Shown: positions 1 to 10,786, counted from the first letter of the stretch. The stretch: DNA of 64,000 nt from Aurantimonas sp. 22II-16-19i (GCF_002088275.1 NZ_AQQS01000008.1:1-64000), one strand, 5' to 3'. Made by a program: numbers and translations. Notes: generated by a model from the sequence alone, not told the origin.

Positions 1-1332
1 CGGCGCTCGGACGGAGCCGCCGCCCGCCGGCTCGAAGGTCACGGCCGGCGCCGTCACCTGCAGGCGAACTTCGCAGTCGCGCAGGCGCCGAGCCGCCTTG
101 TCGATGGCATCGAGCGCCTTGCGATCGATGGCGATGACGTCCAGCCGCGCGCCGAGGTCCGCGATCTGCTCGCTCAGCCCGCCGGCGGCCTCGACGACGG
201 CCAGCAGCCGGTCCCGTGTCGCGCTCTCGCGGGTAAGATCCGACCGGCGGCGATGCGCCTCGTGGCGCGCCTCGGCCGATTTCAGTGCGGTGCGGGCGGT
301 CTCCTGTGCCATGACCGCGACGCCCACGGCTTCGGCGGCCGCGCGGGCGGCGGCATCGATCTCGGCGAAATCGGCGGCGGCGGCTTCGAAGGCCTGGCGC
401 GCCGACGCCGCCTCCTTCGCCTGACTCTCCCGCCGCTTGAGCGCTTCGGCGGCGCCGGCCCGGACCGCCTCGGCCTGCTTCAGCGCGGCGTCCGCCGCCT
501 GCCATTCGCGGTCCCGCTCCTCGGCGCGGCGCAGGCCCGCCTCGGCGGCGCGCAGGGCCTCGCCCGCCTTCTCGACGGTCCGCGCCTCGTCATAGCCCTT
601 CAGCGAGCGGCGGCGATCCTCCAGCTTCTTCAGCTTCTGCTCGAGTTCGGCATGGGCAGCGCGCTTCTGGACGAGCTCGGCGCGCAGCACGGCGAGCTCG
701 TCGTCGATCGCCTTCAGGGGGGCGTTGGCGCCGATGCGGCCGGTGGCGGTGAAATGCCGGTCGTTCAGCCCCTTGGCGGCGGCGATCAGCGAGCGGCCGC
801 GCTCGCCGCCGAGAATGGTGCCGACCTCGCCCTCCAGCGACGCCGTCACCGCGTCGCGGCCCGCGCCGATGTCGAGGCCGGTGTTCGAGCGCCCCTGCTC
901 GACCCAGAGCAGGCCGAAGGCCCCCTGATGTTCGGAAAGCTTCGAATCGCCCCGGCCGGGATGGGTGAAGCCGAGAAGCTCGGCGAGCTTTTCCTCCACC
1001 GCATCGCCGGCGATCGGCGATGCCCACGGCCCCTCCAGCTCCGCTGCGGCCCGGGTGAGGAAGCTCTTGGTCAGCCGGTAGTCGGCGCCGGCATGGGAAA
1101 AGCCGACGGAGACCGTCGGCCGCCGCCCCTCGCCGCCATAAGGCAGGAATGCCTCGACCGCCTCGCCCCGGCCCCGATATTTCTGGAAGAACGCCGCGCG
1201 CAGCGCCCTGAGCAGCGTCGACTTGCCGGCCTCGTTGTCGCCGACGACGACGTTGAGTCCGGGATCGAAGCCCTCCAGGTCGGCGTGGAGGATGCTGGCG
1301 AATTCGCTGACGCGAAGCGATTTCAGATACAT
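1..1332 (-). CDS. YhaN-type AAA/SMC-like ATPase, partial
   Basis: N-terminal 444 residues of a large ATPase that runs off the left edge of the window. The start (MYLKSLRVSEF) is followed by a Walker A loop, GDNEAGKST, at residues 31-39; this 'NEAGKS' form is typical of YhaN/SbcC-like ATPases. From about residue 205 the chain turns into the Ala/Glu/Arg-rich heptad pattern of an SMC-type coiled coil. It lies 13 bp downstream of the SbcD-like nuclease gene, so the two are almost certainly one operon and form an Mre11/Rad50-like DNA end-processing complex. The Walker B and C-terminal lobes are outside the window, so completeness cannot be judged. The complex role is inferred from the family. Confidence 0.88.
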   Translation of the reverse strand, partial: MYLKSLRVSEFASILHADLEGFDPGLNVVVGDNEAGKSTLLRALRAAFFQKYRGRGEAVEAFLPYGGEGRRPTVSVGFSHAGADYRLTKSFLTRAAAELEGPWASPIAGDAVEEKLAELLGFTHPGRGDSKLSEHQGAFGLLWVEQGRSNTGLDIGAGRDAVTASLEGEVGTILGGERGRSLIAAAKGLNDRHFTATGRIGANAPLKAIDDELAVLRAELVQKRAAHAELEQKLKKLEDRRRSLKGYDEARTVEKAGEALRAAEAGLRRAEERDREWQAADAALKQAEAVRAGAAEALKRRESQAKEAASARQAFEAAAADFAEIDAAARAAAEAVGVAVMAQETARTALKSAEARHEAHRRRSDLTRESATRDRLLAVVEAAGGLSEQIADLGARLDVIAIDRKALDAIDKAARRLRDCEVRLQVTAPAVTFEPAGGGSVRAP

Positions 1333-1345
1333 GTCACACGCACCT

Positions 1346-2482
1346 TCAGCGCTCGCCGGCCGTCAGCCGGCGGTGCTCGACATAGGCCATGCGGATGGCC
1401 AGCCGGGCGGCCTCCCGCCCCGGATCGGCCGGATCGGCAGCCTTCGTCCGCAAGGTCTCGATCGCCGTCCGCACGAAGCCCGACACGTCGATGCGGTCGA
1501 GATCGTCCTCGTCCGGCTCATCGAAGAGATCGTCGTCGCGACTGCCGAGATGGAAGAAGCGGTCGCGCCAGTGGGCGAGGATCTCTTCCAGGCGGACCCT
1601 TTCGCGCAGCGGCAGGCTGCCGGCGAGGGTGAGCCGGAGGAGCGTGCGTCCCGGCTCGGCGAAGGCGGCGAGCAGGCTCTCGACGTCACCGGCCTCGCCA
1701 TCGAGGCGCAGGACTCGCGCCGCCCATACATAATGTGCGACCGCCACCCGCTCGATGCGCGGCGCCTCGCCCGGCCCGTCGATCTCGACGATCGCGACGA
1801 ATCCCGGCTCGTTGGCGGGATAGCGATCCGGCTCGGGGGTTCCGGCATAGACCGTCTTCGGCGCGATGCCGCCCAGGAAGCCGTGCCAGTCGCCGAGGGC
1901 GAGATAGTCGAGCCTGGCCGTAGCGGCGCGGCCTTCGGCAATCGGATTGCCGGCGTCGGCGCCCTCCGGCAGGCGGTTTTCCAGCGCCCCATGGGCAAGG
2001 CCCAGCCGGACAGCACTCGCCGGCGTCTCGGCATGGTCGAACCACTGGGTCAGATCGGCGCCTTCGTGCCGGCGCACCAGCGGTGCCGGCAGGACGGCGA
2101 GCCGCCCTTCGCACATTACGATCGGCTCCGGCTCGTCGGCGACGACGACATTGGCGAGCCCGCGCCGCTCCGCCAGCCCGCGCATGCGGCTCCAGACGCT
2201 GCCGGTGGTCGCCGCGTCGTGATTGCCGGGCAGGAAGACCCAGGGGCCGGAGAACGCCGCCATCGCGTCGAGCACGCGGTTGACGTCGCGGTCATGCACC
2301 GTGTTGTCGTCGAAGGCATCGCCGGCGACGAGCACCGCCGCGACGTCGCGGGCGGCGGCAAGAACGGCGATGCGCCCGACGGCGGCAAAGCGGGCGGCGC
2401 GCAGTTCGGCCCGCCGCTCCTCGTCGAAGCCGCCGAAGGGCTTGCCGATCTGCCAGTCCGCCGTGTGGAGAAGCCGGATCAT
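1346..2482 (-). CDS. SbcD/YhaO-like metallophosphoesterase (DNA repair exonuclease)
   Basis: 378-residue calcineurin-type phosphoesterase of the SbcD/Mre11 group. The metal-binding motifs are visible: motif I LHTADWQIG (D9), GDAFDD (D55), PGNHD (N87, H88), a later LAHG, and GDWHG near residue 197. Motif I has Gln11 where classic SbcD has His (DxH becomes DWQ). The remainder, after about residue 230, is a family-typical capping domain. It is the first gene of the operon with the YhaN-like ATPase and probably supplies nuclease activity in double-strand break or blocked-end repair. It starts at an ATG 245 bp from the divergent gamma-carbonic anhydrase gene, leaving room for both promoters. The substrate is inferred. 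Confidence 0.88.
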   Translation of the reverse strand: MIRLLHTADWQIGKPFGGFDEERRAELRAARFAAVGRIAVLAAARDVAAVLVAGDAFDDNTVHDRDVNRVLDAMAAFSGPWVFLPGNHDAATTGSVWSRMRGLAERRGLANVVVADEPEPIVMCEGRLAVLPAPLVRRHEGADLTQWFDHAETPASAVRLGLAHGALENRLPEGADAGNPIAEGRAATARLDYLALGDWHGFLGGIAPKTVYAGTPEPDRYPANEPGFVAIVEIDGPGEAPRIERVAVAHYVWAARVLRLDGEAGDVESLLAAFAEPGRTLLRLTLAGSLPLRERVRLEEILAHWRDRFFHLGSRDDDLFDEPDEDDLDRIDVSGFVRTAIETLRTKAADPADPGREAARLAIRMAYVEHRRLTAGER

Positions 2483-2727
2483 TGCGCGGGCCTTCCGATC
2501 ACTTCCGATGCGCCGAATTCGCGCGGACGGTGCCTCCGCATGAAGGGAGGCGCAAGGCCGGCAGGCCCGAGCCCCGTCTTTTCAACGGCTTTCTGGGCTT
2601 CCGCGCGCTGGAGCATGCGCCCCAAGGGTGCCGTCCCCCAGACACGGGCCACTTCGCCCCTCCCTTGACCCCTCGCCCGGCCTTCGCGCAAGTTCGCCCG
2701 CGCAACCAGCAGCAAGGGAGGACGGCC

Positions 2728-3255
2728 ATGCCGGTCTATCAACTCGGCGAGGATCGCCCGCAGATCGGCGAGGACGTCTTCATCGCCCCGAACGCCCAGG
2801 TGATCGGCCGGGTGCGCCTCGGCGACGGCGCCAGCGTCTGGTTCGGCGCGGTGATCCGCGGCGACAACGAGTGGATCTCGATCGGCGAGGCGACCAACAT
2901 CCAGGACAATGCCGTCCTTCACAGCGACATGGGCATGCCGCTGACCATCGGCGCCGGCTGCACGATCGGCCACGCGGCGATCGTCCATGGCTGCACGGTG
3001 GAGGAGAACGTCCTCATCGGCATGGGCGCCACGATCCTCAACGGCGCCCGGATCGGCCGCAACTCCATCGTCGGGGCGGGCGCGCTCGTCACCGAGGGCA
3101 AGGAGTTTCCCGACAACTCGCTGATCGTCGGCGCCCCGGCCAAGGCGGTGCGCAGCCTCGACGCGGCGACGGCGGAAAAGCTGAAGGAATCGGCCCGCCA
3201 CTATCGCTCCAACGGCGCGCGCTTCGCGGCCGGGCTGACGCGCGTCGAAGGCTGA
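2728..3255 (+). CDS. Gamma-carbonic anhydrase family protein (left-handed beta-helix)
   Basis: 175-residue protein made almost entirely of hexapeptide repeats (IGEDVFIAPNAQVIG, IGRNSIVGAGALV), the signature of a trimeric left-handed beta-helix of the gamma-CA/YrdA/PaaY family. The three zinc-ligand histidines expected at subunit interfaces are present in VLHSD and IGHAAIVHG. The start is fixed by a strong Shine-Dalgarno (AAGGGAGGA, 2714-2722) just upstream of the ATG; the reading frame continues further upstream but without family similarity. Catalytic CO2 hydration is possible, but many members have no measured activity, so the specific function is open. Confidence 0.9.
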   Translation: MPVYQLGEDRPQIGEDVFIAPNAQVIGRVRLGDGASVWFGAVIRGDNEWISIGEATNIQDNAVLHSDMGMPLTIGAGCTIGHAAIVHGCTVEENVLIGMGATILNGARIGRNSIVGAGALVTEGKEFPDNSLIVGAPAKAVRSLDAATAEKLKESARHYRSNGARFAAGLTRVEG

Positions 3256-3382
3256 GCGGGACGGCATCTTCGCGCGGGCCTCTTTTCCCGTTGGGAAACT
3301 GCGCGTAAGACGCCTCACCTCTTGCCAGGGATAGCCCCTCGTCCGGCGCAGCGTCGCCGGCCGCCGAACGCCGGAACGACCG

Positions 3383-4495
3383 ATGCTCTTCACCGAACTC
3401 GCCCGCTCGCTGCCCGCCACCGTTCCCTTCGTCGGCCCGGAGGCGCTGGAGCGCCGCATGGGGATGACGTTCCGCGCCCGCCTCGGCGCCAACGAAAGCG
3501 TCTTCGGGCCCTCTCCGATGGCTGTCGAGGCGATGGCGAAGGCGGCGCGGGACAGCTGGGCTTACGGCGATCCGGAGCAATACGAGCTCAAGCAGGCGAT
3601 CGCCGCCCATCACGGCATCGCGATGGAAAGCGTCGCCGTCGGGGAAGGCATCGACGGGCTGCTCGGCCATCTCGTCCATCTGGCGACGGATCCGGGCGAT
3701 ACGGTGGTCACCTCCTACGGCGCCTATCCGACCTTCAACTACCATGTCGCGGGCCATGGCGCCCGGCTCGACTTCGTCCCCTATCGCTGCGACGACCACG
3801 AGGATCCGGAGGCACTGATCGAACGGGCACGGGCGGTGCGGCCGAAGCTCCTCTATTTCGCCAATCCCGACAATCCGACCGGCAGCTTCCACGACGCGGC
3901 GACGGTCGAGCGGCTGATCGACGCGGTGCCGGAAGAGACCATCCTCGTCCTCGACGAGGCCTACAGCGATCTCGCACCGCTGGGCAGCCTGCCGCCGATC
4001 ACGCTGATGCGGCCCAATCTCCTGCGCTTTCGAACCTTCTCGAAAGCCTATGGCATGGCCGGTGTGCGCGTCGCCTATGTCGTCGGCGAGCCGCACGCGA
4101 TCGCCCAGTTCGACAAGGTGCGCAATCATTTCGGCGTGTCGCGGATCGGCCAGGCGGGCGCGCTGGCGGCTCTCGCCGACCAGGCCTATCTGCAGGACGC
4201 GGTAAAGAGGATCGCGGGCGCGCGCGCGGAACTCGCCGCCATCGCGGGGCGGGCGAAAATGACGCCGCTCGCCTCGGCCACCAACTTCGTCGCCATCGAC
4301 TGCGGCGGCGACGGTGCCTATGCGCGGGCGCTGCTGGCCGCGGTCTTGAAGCGCGGCGTCTTCATCCGCATGCCGGGCGTCTCACCCCTTGACCGGATGA
4401 TCCGCGTCTCGGCTGGCCGGCCGGACGACCTGGCGCTGTTCGAGGACGCGCTGGCGGGCGCGATCGACGAGGTCGGCCGTCCCGAGGCCGGCTGA
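3383..4495 (+). CDS. HisC-like pyridoxal-phosphate aminotransferase
   Basis: 370-residue fold-type I PLP enzyme of the histidinol-phosphate aminotransferase/threonine-phosphate decarboxylase group. Visible signatures are the N-terminal RLGANESVFGPSP, the NPDNPTGSF motif (Asn contacting the cofactor), VLDEAYSDL (Asp to the pyridine nitrogen) and TFSKAYGMAG with the Schiff-base lysine. No histidine-biosynthesis or cobalamin gene is adjacent, so the amino-acid substrate cannot be assigned and it may be an accessory aromatic or imidazole-type transaminase. The gene stands alone, 127 bp after the gamma-CA gene and convergent with the next one. Confidence 0.88.
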   Translation: MLFTELARSLPATVPFVGPEALERRMGMTFRARLGANESVFGPSPMAVEAMAKAARDSWAYGDPEQYELKQAIAAHHGIAMESVAVGEGIDGLLGHLVHLATDPGDTVVTSYGAYPTFNYHVAGHGARLDFVPYRCDDHEDPEALIERARAVRPKLLYFANPDNPTGSFHDAATVERLIDAVPEETILVLDEAYSDLAPLGSLPPITLMRPNLLRFRTFSKAYGMAGVRVAYVVGEPHAIAQFDKVRNHFGVSRIGQAGALAALADQAYLQDAVKRIAGARAELAAIAGRAKMTPLASATNFVAIDCGGDGAYARALLAAVLKRGVFIRMPGVSPLDRMIRVSAGRPDDLALFEDALAGAIDEVGRPEAG

Positions 4496-4540
4496 AGCCG
4501 GCACTTGCCCAATAGGCTGCCGAGTGGCGCGATGTCTGGG

Positions 4541-4813
4541 TCAGTGCAGTGTCAGAAAGGTCCGCGCCGCACGCAGTGCCCGCGCGATCTCGGCCCTCGA
4601 CATGTCGCCCGCGACGTCCCGGCGCTGCGCCGCCGCGCCTTCGACGCCCCGTTCGGCGGCGAGATTGAAGTACATGTGGGCGGCGACGAGATCGGCCGCG
4701 CCGTTGCGGCCGAGCGCTGCGGCGAGGCCCAGCTCCATCAGGAGGGCGCCGTCGAGGAGGGCGGCACCGCTGGCGGCGGTCCGGTCGAAAGCGGTGAGGT
4801 CGATATGTGCCAT
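4541..4813 (-). CDS. Small SEL1-repeat-like conserved protein
   Basis: 90-residue protein with one recognisable SEL1/TPR-like helical hairpin: the core ADLVAAHMYFNLAAERG is followed by an AEIARALRAARTFL tail. This 'AHMYFNLAAERG' block is conserved in small alphaproteobacterial proteins of unknown function. It has no signal peptide and is probably a cytoplasmic protein-protein interaction module. It starts at ATG 4813. The AT-richer DNA just upstream has three near-identical GCGCT(T/G)AA direct repeats (4873-4904) that could bind a regulator. Function unknown. Confidence 0.72.
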   Translation of the reverse strand: MAHIDLTAFDRTAASGAALLDGALLMELGLAAALGRNGAADLVAAHMYFNLAAERGVEGAAAQRRDVAGDMSRAEIARALRAARTFLTLH

Positions 4814-5347
4814 GATCCCTGTCCCGTTTTTCGTTTCTTCTGGGACCGATCATCGTGCCGTCGCTTGAAGAGGCGCTTAAAATTTGCGCTTAATTCGCGC
4901 TGAATCGGCTTTGCTGCCGTTGCGGTAAATAGACTCCGACCTGACGATGCTGGCAGCCGTTCAGCCCGGATTCATCCAGCGACAGCAAAATGACACGGTC
5001 GGCAGCTCCCACGCCGCCGCAGGACCACGCGGTGGCTGGAGGTCTCCGGGCGCAACAGTCATCACATTTGGGCGAGTAGGCTTCCACTCGCATGCTCACA
5101 GAGCCAGATCGCCTCCCAACGGAGCGATACCGCGATCGTCGCGCATCGCCTGATCGAGCCGGCGCCGCCCGGTCCGAGAGCCGGACCGGAGATCCCGCCC
5201 TTCGCAGGGCCGGGACGAGCACCGGATGGCTGCGCCGGCGACAGGCCACACCGGCAACGCCGATGCGGCCGACCGGAGGCTGCTCGCGCGCAAGATGATC
5301 CGGCAGGCGCATTCGGCCTGCCTCGACGAAACGAAGGACATGAATTG
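4814..5347. other. Intergenic region with short direct repeats
   Basis: 534 bp between the divergent SEL1-like and DUF2147 genes. The left part, 4870-4910, is AT-richer than its surroundings and contains GCGCTTAA at 4873 and 4886 plus GCGCTGAA at 4897 (13- and 11-bp steps). No convincing coding sequence is seen in the rest. The right end supplies the AAGGA ribosome-binding site (5334-5338) of the DUF2147 gene. Confidence 0.5.
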
Positions 5348-5686
5348 ATGAAATCCCTGCTTCTTGCAGCCGTTCTCGCAGTCTCCGCCGCCAGCCCGGC
5401 GCTTTCCGCAGACCCGATCCTCGGCAAGTGGCGCGCGCCCGGCGGCGGCATTGTCGAGGTCACCTCCTGCGGCGGAAACTATTGCGCCACCGTCATCACC
5501 GGCCAGCACAAGGGCAAGTCGGTCGGCCGGATGAGCGGATCCGAAGGCAACTACACCGGCGAAGTCACCGATCCGCGCGACGACCGCACCTATTCCGGAT
5601 CGGCGAGCGTCAGCGCGACCCAGCTGGAGCTCACCGGCTGCGCCCTGAAGGTGTTCTGCAAGACGCAGGTCTGGGTCCGGATTTGA
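5348..5686 (+). CDS. DUF2147-like small secreted protein, copy 1
   Basis: 112-residue exported protein. A cleavable signal peptide (KSLLLAAVLAVSAASPALSA) precedes a DUF2147-type beta-rich domain with the motifs ILGKWRAPGGGIVEV, ITGQHKGKSVG and LTGCALKVFCKTQVW. Three or four cysteines (CGGNYC, CALKVFC) may form disulfides in the periplasm. The ATG at 5348 has a good SD nine bases upstream; the preceding TTG codon is in frame but less likely. It is a tandem paralogue of the next gene, 200 bp downstream. The biochemical role of the family is unknown. Confidence 0.82.
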   Translation: MKSLLLAAVLAVSAASPALSADPILGKWRAPGGGIVEVTSCGGNYCATVITGQHKGKSVGRMSGSEGNYTGEVTDPRDDRTYSGSASVSATQLELTGCALKVFCKTQVWVRI

Positions 5687-5816
5687 CCGCAGCTTAGGCC
5701 TCGCGGCAGCGCCTTGCGAAAGCCGGCGCTGCGCCCGCGTTGCCGCGCGGTCTGACCCGGGGATCCGATGCCTGGACTGATCGCGAGGCAGCGGGCTTTC
5801 CATCGGCTGAATTTCC

Positions 5817-5834
5817 GTTTACGTTTACGTAAAC
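5817..5834. promoter_or_regulatory. Perfect 8-bp inverted repeat, LiuR-like operator candidate
   Basis: GTTTACGT-TT-ACGTAAAC is a perfect inverted repeat with a 2-nt centre, ending 51 bp before the ATG of the second DUF2147 gene. Its layout resembles operators described for MerR-family LiuR-type regulators of branched-chain amino acid and acyl-CoA catabolism. Similar but imperfect sites occur at 34113 and 48712. No MerR gene is in the window, so the regulator is inferred. Confidence 0.55.
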
Positions 5835-5885
5835 AGCCGGAAGAACCGATCAACGGTCTGGCTGCCGTCCAGGGAGGAAATTGCC

Positions 5886-6230
5886 ATGCCGAAACTCGCC
5901 GTGATGCTCGCCGCCACCATCCTTGCCGCGGGGATCTCCGCCGCGCCTGCGGCCGAGCCGATCGTCGGCAGCTGGCGCACCGCCAGCGGCGAGACCGCGA
6001 AGATTTCGCCCTGCGGCAAGGCCTATTGCACCACGATCGTGACCGGCCAGCACAAGGGCAAGCGGATCGGCCAGATGGGCGGCTCGGGCGCCAGCTATTC
6101 CGGTCAGATCACCGATCCGGCGAACGGCAAGACCTATGAGGGAACCGCCCGGGTCAGCGGCAAATCGATGAAGCTCACCGGCTGCGCGCTGAAGATCTTC
6201 TGCAAGTCGCAGACCTGGACGCGGCAGTAG
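5886..6230 (+). CDS. DUF2147-like small secreted protein, copy 2
   Basis: 114-residue paralogue of the preceding gene. A signal peptide (about residues 1-22, ending AAPAAA-type) is followed by the same domain landmarks: IVGSWRTASGETAKI, VTGQHKGKRIG and LTGCALKIFCKSQTW. The four cysteines are conserved between the copies. It has a strong SD (AGGGAGG, 5871-5877). The 18-bp palindrome at 5817 lies in its promoter region and is not found before copy 1, so the two copies may be controlled differently. Function unknown; periplasmic location is inferred from the signal peptide. Confidence 0.82.
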   Translation: MPKLAVMLAATILAAGISAAPAAEPIVGSWRTASGETAKISPCGKAYCTTIVTGQHKGKRIGQMGGSGASYSGQITDPANGKTYEGTARVSGKSMKLTGCALKIFCKSQTWTRQ

Positions 6231-6563
6231 GCCGCGCCCATCCGTTTCACCGCAGATCGGCGGGGGCGACCGATCCTGCGGCGAAGACGCCGGCGCTGCC
6301 CGAGACACCGGGCGGCGCCGGCGTCATCTGCGGCAGAGTCTCCGGACGGGTTCGCGATCGGGTCGTTGACCGACTTCGTCGACCGGCTTGCCGCGCTGCC
6401 GCAGACCGGCAGCGCGGCGCGGCTAGCATTTGCCGCCACAATCGGCTATATGCCGCGCCAGCGCTCCCCTGCATCGCAGGCGGGCGCCTTCATGGCCCGT
6501 GCTGGACGACATCCCGGCAAAGGGCGTCACGACCCCACGAAAAGCAAAAGAAAGGGTATCGCG
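6231..6563. other. Intergenic region upstream of rpsO
   Basis: 333 bp between the second DUF2147 gene and rpsO. No coding sequence is convincing. In related genomes truB usually precedes rpsO; it is not here. The rpsO promoter should lie within this stretch. Confidence 0.5.
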
Positions 6564-6833
6564 ATGTCGATCACCGCAGAGCGCAAGGCTGCGCTCCTCA
6601 CCGACTATGCGACCAAGGAGGGCGACACCGGTTCGCCCGAGGTTCAGGTCGCGATCCTCACCGAGCGGATCAACAACCTGACCGAACACTTCAAGTCGCA
6701 CAAGAAGGACAACCACTCCCGCCGCGGCCTTCTCAAGATGGTCTCGCAGCGCCGGCGCCTTCTCGACTATCTGAAGTCCCGCGAGGAAGCCCGCTACCAG
6801 ACGCTGATCGAGCGTCTCGGCCTGCGTCGCTGA
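6564..6833 (+). CDS. rpsO: 30S ribosomal protein S15
   Basis: 89 residues, exactly the usual S15 length, with the family blocks [29 protein letters not shown] and RRRLLDYL. S15 binds 16S rRNA early in assembly of the 30S platform. The ATG at 6564 follows an AAAGGG ribosome-binding site; the open frame upstream of it is not conserved. It is followed 307 bp later by pnp, the classical rpsO-pnp order, with a hairpin in the gap. The usual upstream partner truB is missing. Confidence 0.98.
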   Translation: MSITAERKAALLTDYATKEGDTGSPEVQVAILTERINNLTEHFKSHKKDNHSRRGLLKMVSQRRRLLDYLKSREEARYQTLIERLGLRR

Positions 6834-6843
6834 CGCAAACTCC

Positions 6844-6874
6844 GGCGGGGCTTCGACGACCTCGAAGGCCCGCC
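6844..6874 (+). other. Stem-loop in the rpsO-pnp intergenic region
   Basis: A 13-bp stem with one mismatch (GGCGGGGCTTCGA and TCGAAGGCCCGCC around a 5-nt loop) starts 10 bases after the rpsO stop. No T-tract follows, so it is unlikely to be an intrinsic terminator. It may be an RNase III or PNPase-linked processing or 3'-end stabilising hairpin, as known for rpsO-pnp in E. coli. That role is inference. Confidence 0.55.
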
Positions 6875-7140
6875 GACCCGATCTGCGGCCGCACAGTCTG
6901 CGGCCACGCCTGACCCTGCAGCCCCGCCACGAACAAGGGCGCGGTCGCGGACCACTGAACGGTCACGGGGCAGGATTGCCGGATGCTTCCGGATGGCCGC
7001 AAGGCCGGGCGCCCGAGACCGGGCGCCGCGCGAAGCCTCCCGCCGTCTTGCCCGTGGCGCGTTTCGACGACGACACACGTGAAAGATCCCGCGCGATCCG
7101 CCGATGAGCGGCTTCGGCGCGGCGACGAAAGGCAAACCGA

Positions 7141-9276
<2,136 letters not shown>

Positions 9277-9321
9277 GCCTCGGCGCTTTTCAGGGGCGAG
9301 AGCCTCGACGGACATGACACG

Positions 9322-9351
9322 CGCGCTCGGGGAAACCCGGGCGCGTTTTTT
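9322..9351 (+). terminator. Intrinsic terminator of pnp
   Basis: A 10-bp GC-rich stem with one G-U pair (CGCGCTCGGG, loop GAAA, CCCGGGCGCG) is followed at once by six T residues. It lies 46 bp after the pnp stop codon. Confidence 0.9.
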
Positions 9352-9616
9352 ATCGACGAAGCGCTGTCCGCGCATCGTTCGAGGCAGGAACGGCGGGTCG
9401 CGATATGTCTGGAGACAGCGGCACGGACATGTACGCCAGCGCCCCGATCCTCGCCTGTCCCGCAGCCGACTTTCCCTGATCACATCCTCTCACACCGCCA
9501 TCTCGACTTTCCCGCTTCCCGATCCGATGCTAAGCGACGGTGAGCCCTCCGGCGCGGCGACCGATGTGGCAACGGTCGTTCGACGCGCATCACCCGTCCT
9601 TCGAAAGCCCCACCCC
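9352..9616. other. Intergenic region upstream of aminotransferase
   Basis: The DNA between the pnp terminator and the next start codon has an open frame across it, but without recognisable protein similarity. Nothing else is evident; it presumably holds the promoter of the downstream pair. Confidence 0.4.
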
Positions 9617-10786
9617 ATGCTCGACCTCACCCGCCTGCGCCGCGAAGCCGTGGAGGCGCCGGAAAGCGGCATCGTCGCCGTCGTCAATCATGCCCGCGGG
9701 CGCGAGGGGATCATCCCCATGTGGGCCGGCGAGGGGGATCTCTCGACGCCGAAATTCATCGCCGATGCCGCGGCGCAGAGCCTTTCCGAGGGCGAGACCT
9801 TCTACACCTGGCAGCGCGGGCTGCCGGAGCTGCGCGAGGCGCTGAGCGCCTATTCGAGCCGGCTCTATGGCCAGAATCTGGAGCCCGAGCGCTTCTTCGT
9901 CACCGGCTCGGGCATGCATGCGATCCAGATCGCGCTGATGGCGCTGGCGGGCGCCGGCGACGAGGTGGTGTTCATCGGCCCGGTCTGGCCGAATTTTTCC
10001 GCCGCGGCGGGGCTGATGGGGGCGAGCCGGCGGGAGGTGAGCCTCGACTTCGAAGCCGGGCGCTGGAGCCTCGATCTCGGCAAGCTGAAGGCCGCGATCA
10101 CCGACAAGACCCGCGTCCTCTTCGTCAACACGCCGTCGAACCCCACCGGCTGGACCGCCGACCGGGAGACGCTGGCCGCCATCCTCGCCATCGCCCGGGA
10201 GGCCGGCATCGCCGTCATCGCCGACGAGATCTATGCGCGCTTCTACTATGACGGCCCCCGCGCGCCGTCCTTCCACGACGTGATGGCCGCCCACGACGCC
10301 ATCCTCTTCGTCAATTCCTTTTCCAAGAACTGGGCGATGACCGGCTGGCGCATCGGCTGGATCGAGGCCAGCCCCGCGCTCGGCCAGATCGTCGAGAACC
10401 TCATCCAGTATTCCAATTCCGGCGTCGCCGCCTTCATGCAGCGGGGCGCGGTCGCGGCCGTGACCCGCGGCGAGGACTTCGTCGAGAACCAGATCGCCCG
10501 GGCCGAGACCGCCCGCGACATCTTCTGCGACATCCTGACGGCGACCAACCGGGTGGAGCTGACGCCGCCGGACGGCGCCTTCTACGCCTTCTTCAAGATC
10601 GACGGTGTCACCGACACCAGAGCCGCCGCCTTCCGGATCGTCGACGAGGCCAAGGTGGCGATCGCGCCGGGCACGGCCTTCGGGCCGAACGGCGCGCCCT
10701 TCTTCCGGGCCTGCTTCCATCGGCGGATCGACGAGGTGGAGGCCGCCGCGCACCGGCTGGCGGAATGGATCGGATACCAGGTGTGA
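9617..10786 (+). CDS. Class I/II PLP-dependent aminotransferase
   Basis: 389-residue fold-type I aminotransferase. Visible landmarks are FYTWQRGLPELREALS near the N terminus, VNTPSNPTGWTA (cofactor-contacting Asn), IADEIYARFYYDG, and SFSKNWAMTGWRIGW with the PLP lysine. This pattern fits aspartate/aromatic aminotransferases of the AspC/AAT-I group. The start MLDLTRLRREA is chosen because similarity begins there; the frame is open further upstream and the SD is weak. Its stop overlaps the GTG of the AbrB-type membrane protein by four bases, so the two are translationally coupled. The amino-acid substrate is unknown. Confidence 0.85.
   Translation: MLDLTRLRREAVEAPESGIVAVVNHARGREGIIPMWAGEGDLSTPKFIADAAAQSLSEGETFYTWQRGLPELREALSAYSSRLYGQNLEPERFFVTGSGMHAIQIALMALAGAGDEVVFIGPVWPNFSAAAGLMGASRREVSLDFEAGRWSLDLGKLKAAITDKTRVLFVNTPSNPTGWTADRETLAAILAIAREAGIAVIADEIYARFYYDGPRAPSFHDVMAAHDAILFVNSFSKNWAMTGWRIGWIEASPALGQIVENLIQYSNSGVAAFMQRGAVAAVTRGEDFVENQIARAETARDIFCDILTATNRVELTPPDGAFYAFFKIDGVTDTRAAAFRIVDEAKVAIAPGTAFGPNGAPFFRACFHRRIDEVEAAAHRLAEWIGYQV

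Noticed and set aside
9352-9616. N-terminal extension of the aminotransferase
   Set aside because: The frame is open but family similarity starts only at MLDLTRLRREA, and the extension overlaps the pnp terminator.
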